Shown: one piece after another, positions 1-9,231 of the stretch | Numbering within the stretch: position 1 is the first letter of the stretch | How the letters are laid out: every line of letters starts with the position of its first letter | The notes under the pieces: generated by a model | What the model saw: the letters and a program-made list of their open reading frames with translations, nothing else | Databases searched by the model: none | What the model was told of the DNA's origin: nothing | Position numbers and translations under genes: made by a program | Origin: Treponema sp. | GTDB lineage: Bacteria > Spirochaetota > Spirochaetia > Treponematales > Treponemataceae | Assembly (NCBI GenBank): GCA_016296205.1 | Contig: JAEDJS010000001.1 | Span: 1 to 64,000 of the forward strand | Length of the DNA: 64,000 bases | Direction of reading: 5' to 3'

Positions 1-168
1 ATTTTCTGCCATAATTATTTCCATTTAAACTATTTAATTTTACTATATATTGTAAAAAATTGCAAATTATTAGCTCCTTTTTAAAATTAGTGGGAATTTT
101 ATTTTTTTTATTCATTTAATAGTTTGTTTATAATAAAATAAGGTTTTTATTGTAATTAATTGAATATA

Positions 169-196
169 TTGACATATTTTATTAAAATGTGATAAT
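169..196 (+). promoter_or_regulatory. Promoter of yebC
   Basis: TTGACA at 169-174 and GATAAT at 191-196 with a 16-bp spacer form a near-consensus sigma-70 promoter. The yebC ribosome binding site AGGAGA follows at 231-236. The rest of the first 240 bases is A+T-rich and shows no other feature. Confidence 0.7.
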
Positions 197-241
197 TTAT
201 TTGATATTAAACTAGGTATATTATTTTTATAGGAGATATCC

Positions 242-982
242 ATGTCAGGACACAGTAAATGGTCTACAATCAAACACGCTAAAGGCGCTGCTGATGCAAA
301 AAGAGGTCAGCTCTTTACAAAACTCATCAAGGAAATTTCTATCGCTGCAAAGAACGGTGGTGATCCTGATGCAAACCCAAGCCTCCGTGCTGCAATTCTT
401 AAAGCACGTGCAGCAAACATGCCAAAAGACAACATTGACCGTGCAATCAAAAAAGGTACTGGTGAACTGGGAGCTACAAACTACGAAGAACTCCTTTATG
501 AAGGATACGCTCCAAACGGTGTAGCAGTTCTTGTAGAAGTTCTTACAGACAACAATAACCGTGCTGCTGCCAACGTTCGCAACATTTTTAACAAAAATGG
601 TGGTAACCTTGGTGCAACTGGTTCAGTTTCTTATATGTTCCAGAGAAAAGGTGTTATTGAATACGATGCATCTGTAGTTTCAGAAGATGTAATTATGGAA
701 GCAGCTATGGAAGCTGGTGCAGAAGATATTGCTAACGACGGCGATGTTATTACTGTTACAACAGCTCCAGCAGACTTTGCTGCAGTTCTTGAAGCTCTTC
801 AGGCAAAAGGTCTTGAATCAGTTTCTGCTGAAGTATCAATGGTTCCAGATACATACATCAACCTTGATGCAGAAGGTGCCGCAAAAGTTGCAAAACTCAT
901 CGACAAACTTGAAAGCGATGATGATGTTCAGAACGTTTACTCAAATGCTGAATATCCAGAAGACTTCGATCCAGAAGCATAA
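242..982 (+). CDS. yebC: YebC/PmpR family protein
   Basis: This 246-residue protein has the family length and the characteristic N-terminus [14 protein letters not shown], followed by the family's internal motifs ([38 protein letters not shown]). YebC proteins are cytoplasmic; they have been described as transcription regulators and, more recently, as factors that relieve ribosome stalling. The start is fixed by AGGAGA six bases upstream. It has its own promoter and terminator, so it is probably monocistronic. Codon use is more biased toward C-ending codons than in its neighbours, consistent with high expression. It lies next to the ruv genes, as in many bacteria. Confidence 0.95.
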   Translation: MSGHSKWSTIKHAKGAADAKRGQLFTKLIKEISIAAKNGGDPDANPSLRAAILKARAANMPKDNIDRAIKKGTGELGATNYEELLYEGYAPNGVAVLVEVLTDNNNRAAANVRNIFNKNGGNLGATGSVSYMFQRKGVIEYDASVVSEDVIMEAAMEAGAEDIANDGDVITVTTAPADFAAVLEALQAKGLESVSAEVSMVPDTYINLDAEGAAKVAKLIDKLESDDDVQNVYSNAEYPEDFDPEA

Positions 983-1006
983 ATGTTAATAACCCGATAA
1001 AATTAA

Positions 1007-1067
1007 GGCGGAATCTGATTGTTGATTCAACTGAATTACCAGTCAACAGGTTCCGCCATTTTTTTTT
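1007..1067 (+). terminator. Rho-independent terminator after yebC
   Basis: An 11-bp stem pairs GGCGGAATCTG (1007-1017) with CAGGTTCCGCC (1047-1057, one G-T pair) and is followed by nine T residues. A smaller inverted repeat (TGTTGA/TCAACA) lies in the loop. Confidence 0.85.
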
Positions 1068-1077
1068 GCTTTAAAAA

Positions 1078-1587
1078 CTAAATATTATCATTCAGACTGT
1101 TTATCAGACTGTTTATGTGGGTAATTGCCCCTGCCAGAGCGTCTGCTGCGTGGTCTGGTTTTGGAATGTGATCCATTTTTAGAAGAATTTGAACATACTG
1201 CTGAACAGTATCTTTTTCTGCCTTACTGGAGCCTGTAACAGAAAATTTTATCTGATTAGGAGTGTAAATTGCCGGTTCCATTCCATTTTTTGCAAGACAT
1301 AAAGTAATTACTCCTTTTGCTTCTGCTACAGCCATGGCACTTGTAATATTTCTGGCAAAAAATAATCCTTCCATTTCTGCATAATCCGGTTTAAACTCTT
1401 TTATAACATGATTTAATCTTTCATAAATTGCAAGTAATCTCTGGGAGTGTTCATCGTCGCTTTTTGTTTCAATTACACCGTACCCCACAAGTTCAAGTTT
1501 TCCACCAATACAATCAATTATGCCAAAACCAGTGCTGGCCAGTCCCGGGTCAATACCAATCACCCTGAAGTTTTTTTTCTCTGCCAT
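1078..1587 (-). CDS. ruvC: Holliday junction endonuclease RuvC
   Basis: RuvC cleaves Holliday junctions bound by RuvAB. The 169-residue product has the family length and the four acidic or catalytic positions: Asp in GIDPGLASTGFG, Glu in AEMEGLFFARN, and the C-terminal DHAADALAGA segment. It is transcribed away from ruvA and ruvB, whereas many bacteria have ruvC-ruvA-ruvB in one direction. The ATG at 1587 has no Shine-Dalgarno sequence; a TTGAAA-17-TAAAAT promoter ends seven bases before it, so the mRNA is probably leaderless. Its 3' end faces the yebC terminator. Confidence 0.95.
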   Translation of the reverse strand: MAEKKNFRVIGIDPGLASTGFGIIDCIGGKLELVGYGVIETKSDDEHSQRLLAIYERLNHVIKEFKPDYAEMEGLFFARNITSAMAVAEAKGVITLCLAKNGMEPAIYTPNQIKFSVTGSSKAEKDTVQQYVQILLKMDHIPKPDHAADALAGAITHINSLINSLNDNI

Positions 1588-1653
1588 ATTTTTTATTTTA
1601 TCCTAATTTAACTGTACTTTCAATTAGTTGGTTTTTCTGTTATAATTTATTTT
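1588..1653. promoter_or_regulatory. Mirror-symmetric divergent promoter for ruvC and ruvA
   Basis: For ruvC (minus): -35 TTGAAA at 1618-1623, 17-bp spacer, -10 TAAAAT at 1595-1600, 7 nt to the ATG. For ruvA (plus): the same six bases read TTTCAA at 1618-1623, 17-bp spacer, -10 TATAAT at 1641-1646, 7 nt to the ATG at 1654. The two units are symmetric about 1620.5. The ruvC -35 matches consensus at 5 of 6 positions, the ruvA -35 at only 3 of 6. Both mRNAs would begin at or next to the start codon. Confidence 0.65.
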
Positions 1654-2271
1654 ATGATTAATAGTCTTTTTGGAACTGTCAGCGGTAAAATGCCGGGACA
1701 TCTGTTCCTTGAAAATAATGGAATTGAATGGGATATTTTAGTAAGCGACAAAGCTCTGGATATTATTGCACCAGTGGGAAATACTGCAAAAATTTTTACA
1801 TATTTACAGCATACTGATCAGCTTATGAATTTATTTGGGTTTCCATCTGTGGAAGACCGAAATTTATTTTTTGACTTGCTAAAGGTTGATGGAATTGGTC
1901 CCAAAGCAGCCCTCAAAATTTTAAGTAATACAACTTCTCAAAACCTTGCTTCTGTTATTGATTCCGGTGATGTTGGAGTTCTAGAAAAAATTCCTGGAAT
2001 CGGTAAAAAAACTGCTGCAAAAATGCTTCTTCAACTTAAAGGAAAACTTACTCTTGAAGATAGTTCAGATAAAGCAGATGGTTCAGGAAAAAGTGAATTT
2101 GAGACTGTTATTAATGGTCTTTCAGAAATGGGGTATGACAAAAAGCTTGTTAAAGATGCAGTTAACAGACTTGCTGCTCAAAAGCAAAAAGAAGGCAGAT
2201 TTGACGGACTTAGCCAGACAGAAAAAGAAGATATGCTTTTCCGTTTATGTATAGTTGAACTGGCAAACTAA
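1654..2271 (+). CDS. ruvA: Holliday junction branch migration protein RuvA
   Basis: RuvA binds the four-way junction and loads the RuvB motor. The 205-residue protein is of family length, with an N-terminal OB-fold domain, two helix-hairpin-helix motifs (VDGIGPKAALKIL and IPGIGKKTAAKML, residues about 77-125), a flexible acidic linker and a C-terminal RuvB-binding helical domain. The ATG has no Shine-Dalgarno sequence but lies 7 nt after TATAAT. ruvB starts 11 bases downstream, so the two are co-transcribed. Confidence 0.95.
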   Translation: MINSLFGTVSGKMPGHLFLENNGIEWDILVSDKALDIIAPVGNTAKIFTYLQHTDQLMNLFGFPSVEDRNLFFDLLKVDGIGPKAALKILSNTTSQNLASVIDSGDVGVLEKIPGIGKKTAAKMLLQLKGKLTLEDSSDKADGSGKSEFETVINGLSEMGYDKKLVKDAVNRLAAQKQKEGRFDGLSQTEKEDMLFRLCIVELAN

Positions 2272-2282
2272 TTGGAGGATAA

Positions 2283-3434
2283 ATGGCAAAAAGTGTAAAT
2301 CCTAAAAGCAGTTATCGTTCCTCAAATTCTGAAATTGACGAGTTGAATATGGTTGCTCAACTTCAGGCCCAGGCATCTCAGTATATGATTTCCGGAGAAA
2401 CAAAAATATTCAGGGCAGAAAAAGGAATTACCCGAAGTGAACAGTCAGAAGAAGATACTCAGGAAATAAATTTAAGGCCTCAGAATCTGAATGAATTTTT
2501 AGGACAGAAAGAAATTCGGGAAAATCTAAGTGTTTTTATTAAGGCTGCAAAAGAACGGGGAGAAGCACTTGACCATCTTTTTTTAATGGGTCCTCCTGGT
2601 TTAGGAAAGACAACACTTGCTCATATTGCCGCTAATGAACTTGGCGTTGATTTTAAAGTAACTAGTGCACCGGCCTTGGAAAAACCAAAAGATCTGGCTG
2701 GAATTTTAAGTACTGTTACTCCAAGAACAGTTTTTTTTATTGACGAAATCCATCGGCTTAAACCTGCAATTGAAGAAATGCTTTACGTAGCCATGGAAGA
2801 TTTTGAACTTGACTGGGTAATTGGCAGTGGAGCTCAGGCAAGAACAGTTCGCATTCCTATTCCTCATTTTACACTTGTGGGAGCAACAACAAAAGCCGGA
2901 ACTGTAAGCGCTCCATTAATCAGTCGTTTTGGAATTATTGAAAGGTTCCAGTTTTATACAGATGAAGAACTTTCTACAATCATTAAACGCTCTGCAAAAC
3001 TTTTAGGCGTTGGCGTTAATAATGATGCTTCACTGCAAATGGCAAAATGTTGCCGTGGAACTCCTCGAGTTGCCAACAGAGTTTTGCGCCGTATGAGGGA
3101 TTTTGCTCAGTCAAAAGGAATGGATACAATCGATTTGCAAACTGTCACAGAAGGTTTAACTCGTCTGGGCATTGACAGTCTGGGACTTGAAAAAATCGAC
3201 AGGGACATTCTTAAGTCCATTATCAATAATTTTGGCGGTGGACCGGTAGGTGCAGAAACTCTTGCAATTTCTATTGGAGAAAACATCGATACTCTTGAAG
3301 ATTATTACGAGCCTTATTTGATTCAGCAGGGATTGATTCAACGAACCCCTCGGGGAAGAGTGGCAACTGATAAGGCATATTTACATTTAGGATTAAAAGG
3401 AATTAATAATGAAAATACAGGATTTTTATTTTGA
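2283..3434 (+). CDS. ruvB: Holliday junction branch migration helicase RuvB
   Basis: RuvB is the AAA+ motor of branch migration. Walker A ([11 protein letters not shown]) and Walker B (FIDEIHRL) are present, with the sensor region GATTKAG and the C-terminal winged-helix segment ending in TPRGRVAT. At 383 residues it is longer than most RuvB proteins because about 60 residues of polar N-terminal sequence precede the usual LRP..L.EF.GQ start. GGAGG upstream supports the first ATG, so the extension is probably translated. The last 26 bases overlap queA. Confidence 0.95.
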   Translation: MAKSVNPKSSYRSSNSEIDELNMVAQLQAQASQYMISGETKIFRAEKGITRSEQSEEDTQEINLRPQNLNEFLGQKEIRENLSVFIKAAKERGEALDHLFLMGPPGLGKTTLAHIAANELGVDFKVTSAPALEKPKDLAGILSTVTPRTVFFIDEIHRLKPAIEEMLYVAMEDFELDWVIGSGAQARTVRIPIPHFTLVGATTKAGTVSAPLISRFGIIERFQFYTDEELSTIIKRSAKLLGVGVNNDASLQMAKCCRGTPRVANRVLRRMRDFAQSKGMDTIDLQTVTEGLTRLGIDSLGLEKIDRDILKSIINNFGGGPVGAETLAISIGENIDTLEDYYEPYLIQQGLIQRTPRGRVATDKAYLHLGLKGINNENTGFLF

Positions 3435-4461
3435 TTTACCGGAAGAATTAATAGCCCAGAAACCAAGCGGAATTCGCGGTCAGGACAAGCTTATGTTTCT
3501 GGATAAAATAACTGGTCAGGTAAAACACTATATGATGGATGATCTGCCAGATTTAATTGAACCTGGTACATTGATGATTTTTAATAACAGTAAAGTTCGC
3601 CGTTCAAGATGCTATGGTATAAAAACTACCAGTGGCAGGGAACAGGAATTTATGTTTCTTAATCAGACTTGTATTGATGGAATTACTAAGGGTGATACAT
3701 GGAATACTATGGTTAAAGGTGCCAAAAAGGTTAAGCCTGGAAATCAATATAAATTTCCTGATGGTTCAATTGGTACAATTATTGATCATCCCGGCGATGA
3801 AGGAACTGAATTCAGAACGATTCAATTTCCATTTGTTGTATCAGAAGACTGGTTTGAATCAAATGGCCATATTCCGCTTCCACCTTATATCCGTCGTGAA
3901 GATACAGAACAGGACAGCGAAAGATATCAGACAATTTATGCTAAAGAAACAGGAAGCTCTGCATGCCCTACAGCTGGACTTCATTTTACCGAACCTTTAC
4001 TGGCAAGGCTTAAAGAAAAAAACATTGACCTTGAATGGGTAACTTTGCACGTTGGGCTGGGAACATTCCTCCCTGTAAGAGAAGAAAATATTGAAGATCA
4101 TAAAATGCACGAAGAAGTGTATACTATTCCCCAGGTTGTTGCAGACAAAATTGCTCTTGCAAAAAAAGAAGGCAGACCGGTACTGGCAGTTGGAACTACA
4201 AGTGTAAGAACTCTGGAAAGTGCTGCAGACGAAAATGGGAAGGTAAAGGCCGGTAGATCAAGCACTCATATTTTTATGTATCCTGGTTACAAGTTTAAAG
4301 TAGTTGACCAGATGTTTACAAATTTTCACACTCCGGAAAGCACGTTGATTATGCTTGTAAGTGCATTTGCAGGAAGAGAAAATATTTTAAATGCATATAA
4401 AACTGCTGTAGAAAATAAATACAGATTTTTTAGCTATGGTGATTGTATGCTGATGAAATAA
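3409..4461 (+). CDS. queA: tRNA preQ1(34) S-adenosylmethionine ribosyltransferase-isomerase
   Basis: QueA transfers and isomerises the ribosyl group of S-adenosylmethionine onto preQ1 at tRNA position 34, making epoxyqueuosine. The 350-residue length is typical. Family motifs are visible: [14 protein letters not shown] at the start, [27 protein letters not shown] and [11 protein letters not shown]. The start lies inside ruvB with AAAGGA nine bases upstream, so translation is coupled to ruvB. No other queuosine gene is in the window. Confidence 0.95.
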   Translation: MKIQDFYFDLPEELIAQKPSGIRGQDKLMFLDKITGQVKHYMMDDLPDLIEPGTLMIFNNSKVRRSRCYGIKTTSGREQEFMFLNQTCIDGITKGDTWNTMVKGAKKVKPGNQYKFPDGSIGTIIDHPGDEGTEFRTIQFPFVVSEDWFESNGHIPLPPYIRREDTEQDSERYQTIYAKETGSSACPTAGLHFTEPLLARLKEKNIDLEWVTLHVGLGTFLPVREENIEDHKMHEEVYTIPQVVADKIALAKKEGRPVLAVGTTSVRTLESAADENGKVKAGRSSTHIFMYPGYKFKVVDQMFTNFHTPESTLIMLVSAFAGRENILNAYKTAVENKYRFFSYGDCMLMK

Positions 4462-4464
4462 AAA

Positions 4465-4519
4465 AAATGCACTGCCTGAATTGAATTTTTATTCATTATG
4501 TGCAGTGCATTTAAATTTT
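4465..4519. terminator. Bidirectional terminator between queA and the FAD-subunit gene
   Basis: AAATGCACTGC (4465-4475) pairs perfectly with GCAGTGCATTT (4502-4512). A T-run follows on the plus strand and a seven-base A-run precedes on the left, giving a T-run for the minus strand. It serves two convergent operons. Confidence 0.85.
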
Positions 4520-5326
4520 TTAACCCAATTTAGAAAGTGAATATTTTAAAAGATTCAGAAATTGAACTTTTTGAATTTTATTTGGAGTTAAATCAACTTT
4601 TTCTTCTTCAAAAAATTCATCGGCACTTGTAATAATTGAATTTATTGTCTTTTGGCTTAAAGGAAGTCTGCTGCCGATTAATCTGTCTTCAAGTTCAAAA
4701 CTTCGGAATGATTTTGCACCTGCAAAACTGAATCTTATGTTAGAAAGAATATCATTCTGGTCTTCTGCCAGAAAAGTGTATGTTGCACTAAGTGTGTTGA
4801 TTGTTGAACTTGGTCCAAGCCTTTTAAAAATCTGTATGTCCCATTCATTGTAAGGAACTCTTATTTTTGTAAGCAGAAATCCCTGGGGCACTTCAGTAAA
4901 TTTACTCATAGGGACATATTTTGTTTCGCTTTCATTACGGAATTCAAGCCTTGCATCCAATGATAGCAATGGACCGAATAATGTAAGCCGATGACCTTCT
5001 GCGCAAATGTTACCCCCGATTGTTCCTATGTTTTTTACCTGAGGCGTACCAATGCTGATTAATGCGGAATATAAAACTTCAGGAATAAATTTTTCGCCAA
5101 AAGAAATCAACTGTCTTATTTTAACTCCAGCACCAATATCAATATATCTTTCTTTTTTTTCTATTGAACAAAGTTCCTTAATTGAACAGATAGAAAGGCA
5201 TTTTTCATTGATATCTTTTTCCCAGGAACATCCCCCAAGAATTTTCAATGCATTTACTGAGCCCATGTGGTAGAATACATCTGACAGATTTTTTGCAATC
5301 AACACTGTCTGGTTATTTTGAGCCAT
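4520..5326 (-). CDS. Molybdenum-hydroxylase FAD-binding subunit-like protein
   Basis: The 268-residue protein resembles the FAD subunit (XdhB/CoxM type) of xanthine dehydrogenase-family enzymes. The second FAD loop is recognisable as IGTIGGNICAEGHRLTLFGPLL (about residues 96-117), and a CO-dehydrogenase-flavoprotein-like C-terminal domain follows. The first FAD loop, usually AGGTDL, reads LGGCSW and is only partly conserved. In active complexes this subunit passes electrons from the Fe-S subunit to NAD or another acceptor. It is the last gene of its operon, overlaps the Fe-S gene by 14 bases, and has GAAGGA upstream of the ATG. Its partners are degenerate, so activity is uncertain. Confidence 0.7.
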   Translation of the reverse strand: MAQNNQTVLIAKNLSDVFYHMGSVNALKILGGCSWEKDINEKCLSICSIKELCSIEKKERYIDIGAGVKIRQLISFGEKFIPEVLYSALISIGTPQVKNIGTIGGNICAEGHRLTLFGPLLSLDARLEFRNESETKYVPMSKFTEVPQGFLLTKIRVPYNEWDIQIFKRLGPSSTINTLSATYTFLAEDQNDILSNIRFSFAGAKSFRSFELEDRLIGSRLPLSQKTINSIITSADEFFEEEKVDLTPNKIQKVQFLNLLKYSLSKLG

Positions 5327-5801
5327 GCTGTTTTCCTTCTCTAAAATGTTTTTGAGCTATTGCATACATAATTCCGCATGCAAGATTTTCTGTGCTTGTA
5401 CAGCAAATAGAATAATTGTTCAGTTCGCCGTAAATCTGTTCTGTAGTTGGTCTGTTGTAATTTTTTAATAAATTGTATGCAGTTAAAATTTTACCAGTGT
5501 TGCAGAAACCGCACAAGTGAATTCCAGCCTGATTGAATCCTGTTATAATATCCTGATAATAAGGACTGTTTTTTATGTGCTCAAGAGTTTCAATTCTACT
5601 GTCACGAATTGTGCCAACTGGAATTGTACAGCTTGAAACTGGTTTACCGTTTAACAAAACTGAACAGTTACCGCATAATCCACGGGCACATCCGCACTTA
5701 ACCGAAAATAATTTTTCTCTTCTTAGAACTGTCATTAAGTTTTCAGAAGGTGCCGCTTCAAGTACAATTTTACTGTCATTTAAAGTAACTGGTATTTTCA
5801 T
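5313..5801 (-). CDS. Molybdenum-hydroxylase 2Fe-2S subunit-like protein
   Basis: I place the start at 5801, giving 162 residues, because that ATG overlaps the upstream stop as ATGA and has GGGGAG before it; a longer frame to 5888 would overlap by 91 bases. The plant-type cluster ligands are intact (Cys 38, 43, 46, 58). In the second domain CGFC (Cys 97, 100) is present, but the usual CRC pair is I-C-C at residues 132-134, so one ligand position holds Ile and an extra Cys sits beside the other. The family normally relays electrons from the molybdenum site to FAD. The altered site matches the degeneration seen in the large subunit. Confidence 0.8.
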   Translation of the reverse strand: MKIPVTLNDSKIVLEAAPSENLMTVLRREKLFSVKCGCARGLCGNCSVLLNGKPVSSCTIPVGTIRDSRIETLEHIKNSPYYQDIITGFNQAGIHLCGFCNTGKILTAYNLLKNYNRPTTEQIYGELNNYSICCTSTENLACGIMYAIAQKHFREGKQHGSK

Positions 5802-8038
5802 TTTAACTCCCCAGTTTTTGATAGTGATTTTTCTGTAAGCAGGTTGAATATTGTGTCTGTTGTAATTGGCATCTGGTTTACTGAACATCTGCTGGCCTGT
5901 GCTAAAGCTTGTGCAAATGCCGATGGAATTATTTGCCAGGCGATTGATTCAACCTGTACAGGAGGAGATTTATTTTCTACAAATGAAATATTGATTTTTG
6001 GTTTTTTAATGATCTCATTTGTGAGCAAAGATGAAAGAATTTTTTCTACGCAAAGAACAATTGTTTTTCTTGCCGATTCCTTGTCGATTATTTCTCCGCA
6101 GGTAACAGTTACCCAGATTCCCCTAAGTTGTTCTCTAAAAGTGCAGGGGTCAATTTCAAGTTCCACACATGCTGCGGCATTTGATTTTGCAAAAAAGTAA
6201 TTTTTATTTTGACTGAGTATAACTGATTTTTTTATTGTTTCAGGATATGAGTGAGTTTTTTTTCTTTGGTAAGTTTCAGCGCATTTGCATACCAGACTTG
6301 CAATTATGCTGGCAGTTGAATCCTGAAGTTCCGGTGCTCCTGAATCCAGGGAACTTTCGGCAAGAAAATTCATCTTTATCTGATTTTTACTTAAATCAAG
6401 TTTTCTGGATAATGTCTGCTTTATAAAATCTTCCTGTTCCAGGTCTACTGGCGGGAGGTAAATCTGAATATCATTGTTTTTTTCGAATCTCACTTCTACT
6501 GAAAGTTTTTTTGCAGTCAAATGAGATTTTGCGTAACCAATTCCTTCATAGCCAAAGGCAATTCCTATTCCCCGGTAAGGTGCCACTGTTGGGGAATACA
6601 GTTTATTAATGTCAAATTCGTCGTTCCACTGATAGCTTGTATATTTTCTGTGATAAACGCTTTCGGCAGCACATTTTTCTATTACTTTTAAAGTATCATT
6701 GTCTGAAATATTTAGTCGTTTTAATTCCAGAGGTGTAAAAGACGATTTTAAACAAATATTATTCAGGTGAGTTTCGAGAGCAAAAAATGCAGCACTGTCC
6801 ATAATATTTTCGTTTAATGCAGTTGAACTGTTCTGTGATGTTGAAGCTTTTCCTCTTACAATATAATTTTCAATTTCATAATGACCAATAGAAGCCAGAG
6901 CCAGCCGTTCTACAATTTCCTGAGCAAAAGGGCAGTTAAAACCAACGTCCAGTGAAATATCAACTTCCATTGAAAGAATTTTTCCCTGTTCCGATAATGC
7001 AGTTTTATAGTGAAATTTAATTTTCTGCATTGTTTCCATAAACTGTTTCTGTTCTTTGCGAGTGTATACAAGTTTTACAGGATGACCGGTGCACAAAGAG
7101 GCAACACTGGTTTGAGCTGCGGTAATTGAGTTAAACCATAAGCTTGTTAAACTTGAATCTGTTGAATGGGTCTGCTTAATGATGATTTTGTCTTTGTCGG
7201 TTTTTAATGTTGAACTTAACACGTGCCGTAAATCAGAAACCCATTTTGTTGGGGTGTAAACAGTCAGGTATTCACCACTTGAATAACATACTGCACCTTG
7301 AGGCTCTCCGTAGAAGTTTACCCGGTTAGAAAAAGACAAATCTTCTTCATGAACAAACTGAGCTTTTTTATAAACGCTTGAAAGTCCTTTGATTTTCCCT
7401 TTATCGTCGGCAGTGCATAAGGGACCTTTCATTAGTGTTGTTTCTGCAATTGTTACTGGATAAAAATTAGTATCTTTTTTCTTTTTGTTTACGCTGTTTT
7501 GTGCAAGTTGAATAGTAAATTCTTTTTCTTTTTTTACTTCATCAGTTTCATCATATAATTCCAGCATTTTGCTTATTTCTGCAATTTCATTGTCATTGGC
7601 TGCCGGAATAAGTTCATTCTCGGGGATATTTGCCGCCTGTTCCGGAATATGATCGTTACTGCTTAAAATATTCAATGCATCCTGAGCGGTGTTTTCATCA
7701 AAAGTGATTTCAATTTCCCCAAGAAGTTTCTGAACTTGAATCTCATCTGGACCTACAAGAAGCCCAACTGGTTCACCCAAGTAATTTATATAGCCTTCAC
7801 TAAAAAGTGGAATGTTAAAAAATCCGTTTTCCACTCCATTTTTACCAGGAACATCCTGAGCCGTAATAAGACGATAACCTTCCGGAAGTTTGTTGGCACT
7901 AATGGATGTAATTATTCCACTGGAAGCTGGACTTCTAACAACTGCAGCATAAAGCATGTTGTCCATCTGAATATCTGAATAGAATTCATTTTGATAAGAG
8001 GCTTTTGTATTCTTCTGTTTTTTAGTCTGCCGTGCCAA
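5798..8038 (-). CDS. Degenerate molybdopterin-subunit homologue of the xanthine dehydrogenase family
   Basis: The 746-residue protein aligns by eye with XdhA-type large subunits: an N-terminal a/b-hammerhead-like part (residues 20-130), then a region with GHPVKLVYTR (318-327) and YRGIGIAFGYEGIG (488-501). The usual molybdopterin motifs are absent: GG.FG.K is replaced around residues 291-298, the AFRGFG..Q segment around 405-414 reads TALNENIMDS, and D.GQG reads DLEQE (532-536). The active-site Glu of GxGE may survive as Glu697, without its glycines. An acidic insert lies near 130-190. The start is TTG at 8038 with AGGAG nine bases upstream, only 3 nt after the aminotransferase stop. It could be a pseudoenzyme or bind an altered cofactor. 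Confidence 0.75.
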   Translation of the reverse strand: MARQTKKQKNTKASYQNEFYSDIQMDNMLYAAVVRSPASSGIITSISANKLPEGYRLITAQDVPGKNGVENGFFNIPLFSEGYINYLGEPVGLLVGPDEIQVQKLLGEIEITFDENTAQDALNILSSNDHIPEQAANIPENELIPAANDNEIAEISKMLELYDETDEVKKEKEFTIQLAQNSVNKKKKDTNFYPVTIAETTLMKGPLCTADDKGKIKGLSSVYKKAQFVHEEDLSFSNRVNFYGEPQGAVCYSSGEYLTVYTPTKWVSDLRHVLSSTLKTDKDKIIIKQTHSTDSSLTSLWFNSITAAQTSVASLCTGHPVKLVYTRKEQKQFMETMQKIKFHYKTALSEQGKILSMEVDISLDVGFNCPFAQEIVERLALASIGHYEIENYIVRGKASTSQNSSTALNENIMDSAAFFALETHLNNICLKSSFTPLELKRLNISDNDTLKVIEKCAAESVYHRKYTSYQWNDEFDINKLYSPTVAPYRGIGIAFGYEGIGYAKSHLTAKKLSVEVRFEKNNDIQIYLPPVDLEQEDFIKQTLSRKLDLSKNQIKMNFLAESSLDSGAPELQDSTASIIASLVCKCAETYQRKKTHSYPETIKKSVILSQNKNYFFAKSNAAACVELEIDPCTFREQLRGIWVTVTCGEIIDKESARKTIVLCVEKILSSLLTNEIIKKPKINISFVENKSPPVQVESIAWQIIPSAFAQALAQASRCSVNQMPITTDTIFNLLTEKSLSKTGELK

Positions 8039-8041
8039 TTT

Positions 8042-9214
8042 TTACTGCTCCTGTTTTAAGTACTTGAATCCAATTTTTTTTACGCACTCAATAACATATT
8101 CTGCCTGTTCTTTTGTTTGCCCTGGAAATAAAGGAATAGAAATTGTCCTAAGGTAATGGTTTTGAGCATTTGGAAAATTTTTAGGATTATATTTTGAAGA
8201 CAACTTTTTCCAATAGCTGAAATTGTAAATTGGAATAAAATGCATGCTTATTCCAACTCCCATATCCTGCAATTCTTTTGCAAAAGTGTTTCTGTCACAG
8301 TTTAATTTTAAAAGATCCAGCCCCAGGAGGTATAAATGCCAGGCATTGCCTTCTCCATCAGGTGGAAGAATTACAAAGGGAAGTGAAGAAAATTCTTTAT
8401 TATACAAAGCTGCAGTTTCTTTTCTCTGTCTGTAAAATTCAAAAGCTTTTTTTAATTGAACAATTCCAATTGCACTTAATACGTCCGGCAGATTACTTTT
8501 ATATCCAGGCCCAATAATATCATATTCCCAGCTGGCTTTACTGCTTGTATACCGGTCCCATGCATCTCTGTTCATGCCATGAAGTCTCATTGCAGTAATT
8601 CGTTTTGCAATTTCCGGTTCTTTGCAGGTAACCATACCTCCTTCTCCGGTTGTCATTGTTTTTGTAGCATAAAATGAAAAAACACCGCAATCGCCTAAAG
8701 TTCCGGCATACCCGTTTTTTGTGAGACTGGGAAATGAATGGGCGCAGTCTTCTATTACTTTTACATTGAATTTTTTTGCCAGATAGCATATTTTTTCCAT
8801 GTCACAAACATTGCCTGCAATGTGAACCGGAACAATTGCTTTTACTTTTTTGCCATCATGGGATTTTAAAATTTTTTCAATTGAATCAGGATCAATATTA
8901 AAAGAATCATGCTGAATATCTGCAAACAATACTTTTGCTCCCAGATGAACTGCAGAAGCTGCAGTGCTTACAAAAGTATAAGGAGTTGTTATAACGCAAG
9001 TACCTTTTTTTACTCCGCAGGCTTCCATTGCAAGAATCATGCCGCTTGTATTTGAATTTACCGCCAATGCAAATGGACTGCCTAAAGTTTTTGCAAATTC
9101 TTCTTCAAATTGATGAGTAACTTTTCCTGTAGTAAGCCAGCCGCTTTGTATTACGTCAATAACAGCCTTTTCTTCTTCTTCATTGAATGATGGTTTAAAA
9201 AATGGTACATTCAT
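8042..9214 (-). CDS. DegT/DnrJ/EryC1/StrS family sugar aminotransferase
   Basis: These PLP enzymes aminate 4-keto or 3-keto nucleotide sugars. I start at the ATG at 9214 (390 residues, MNVPFFKPSFNEEE...) because GGAG lies just upstream and the longer frame would run into the preceding gene. Family signatures: SGWLTTG near the start, Asp in EDCAHSFPS, and the PLP lysine region FSFYATKTMTTGEGGMV. The C-terminal part carries the usual AWHLYLL segment. It follows a nucleotide-sugar dehydratase gene by 17 bases, so the pair probably makes a 4-amino-4,6-dideoxy sugar nucleotide, as PglF/PglE-type pairs do. Confidence 0.9.
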   Translation of the reverse strand: MNVPFFKPSFNEEEEKAVIDVIQSGWLTTGKVTHQFEEEFAKTLGSPFALAVNSNTSGMILAMEACGVKKGTCVITTPYTFVSTAASAVHLGAKVLFADIQHDSFNIDPDSIEKILKSHDGKKVKAIVPVHIAGNVCDMEKICYLAKKFNVKVIEDCAHSFPSLTKNGYAGTLGDCGVFSFYATKTMTTGEGGMVTCKEPEIAKRITAMRLHGMNRDAWDRYTSSKASWEYDIIGPGYKSNLPDVLSAIGIVQLKKAFEFYRQRKETAALYNKEFSSLPFVILPPDGEGNAWHLYLLGLDLLKLNCDRNTFAKELQDMGVGISMHFIPIYNFSYWKKLSSKYNPKNFPNAQNHYLRTISIPLFPGQTKEQAEYVIECVKKIGFKYLKQEQ

Positions 9215-9231
9215 CAGCTTATTCTCCAGAA

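Noticed and set aside
5802..5888. Longer N-terminus for the 2Fe-2S subunit
   Set aside because: It would overlap the large-subunit gene by about 90 bases, while the ATG at 5801 has an ATGA overlap and GGGGAG.
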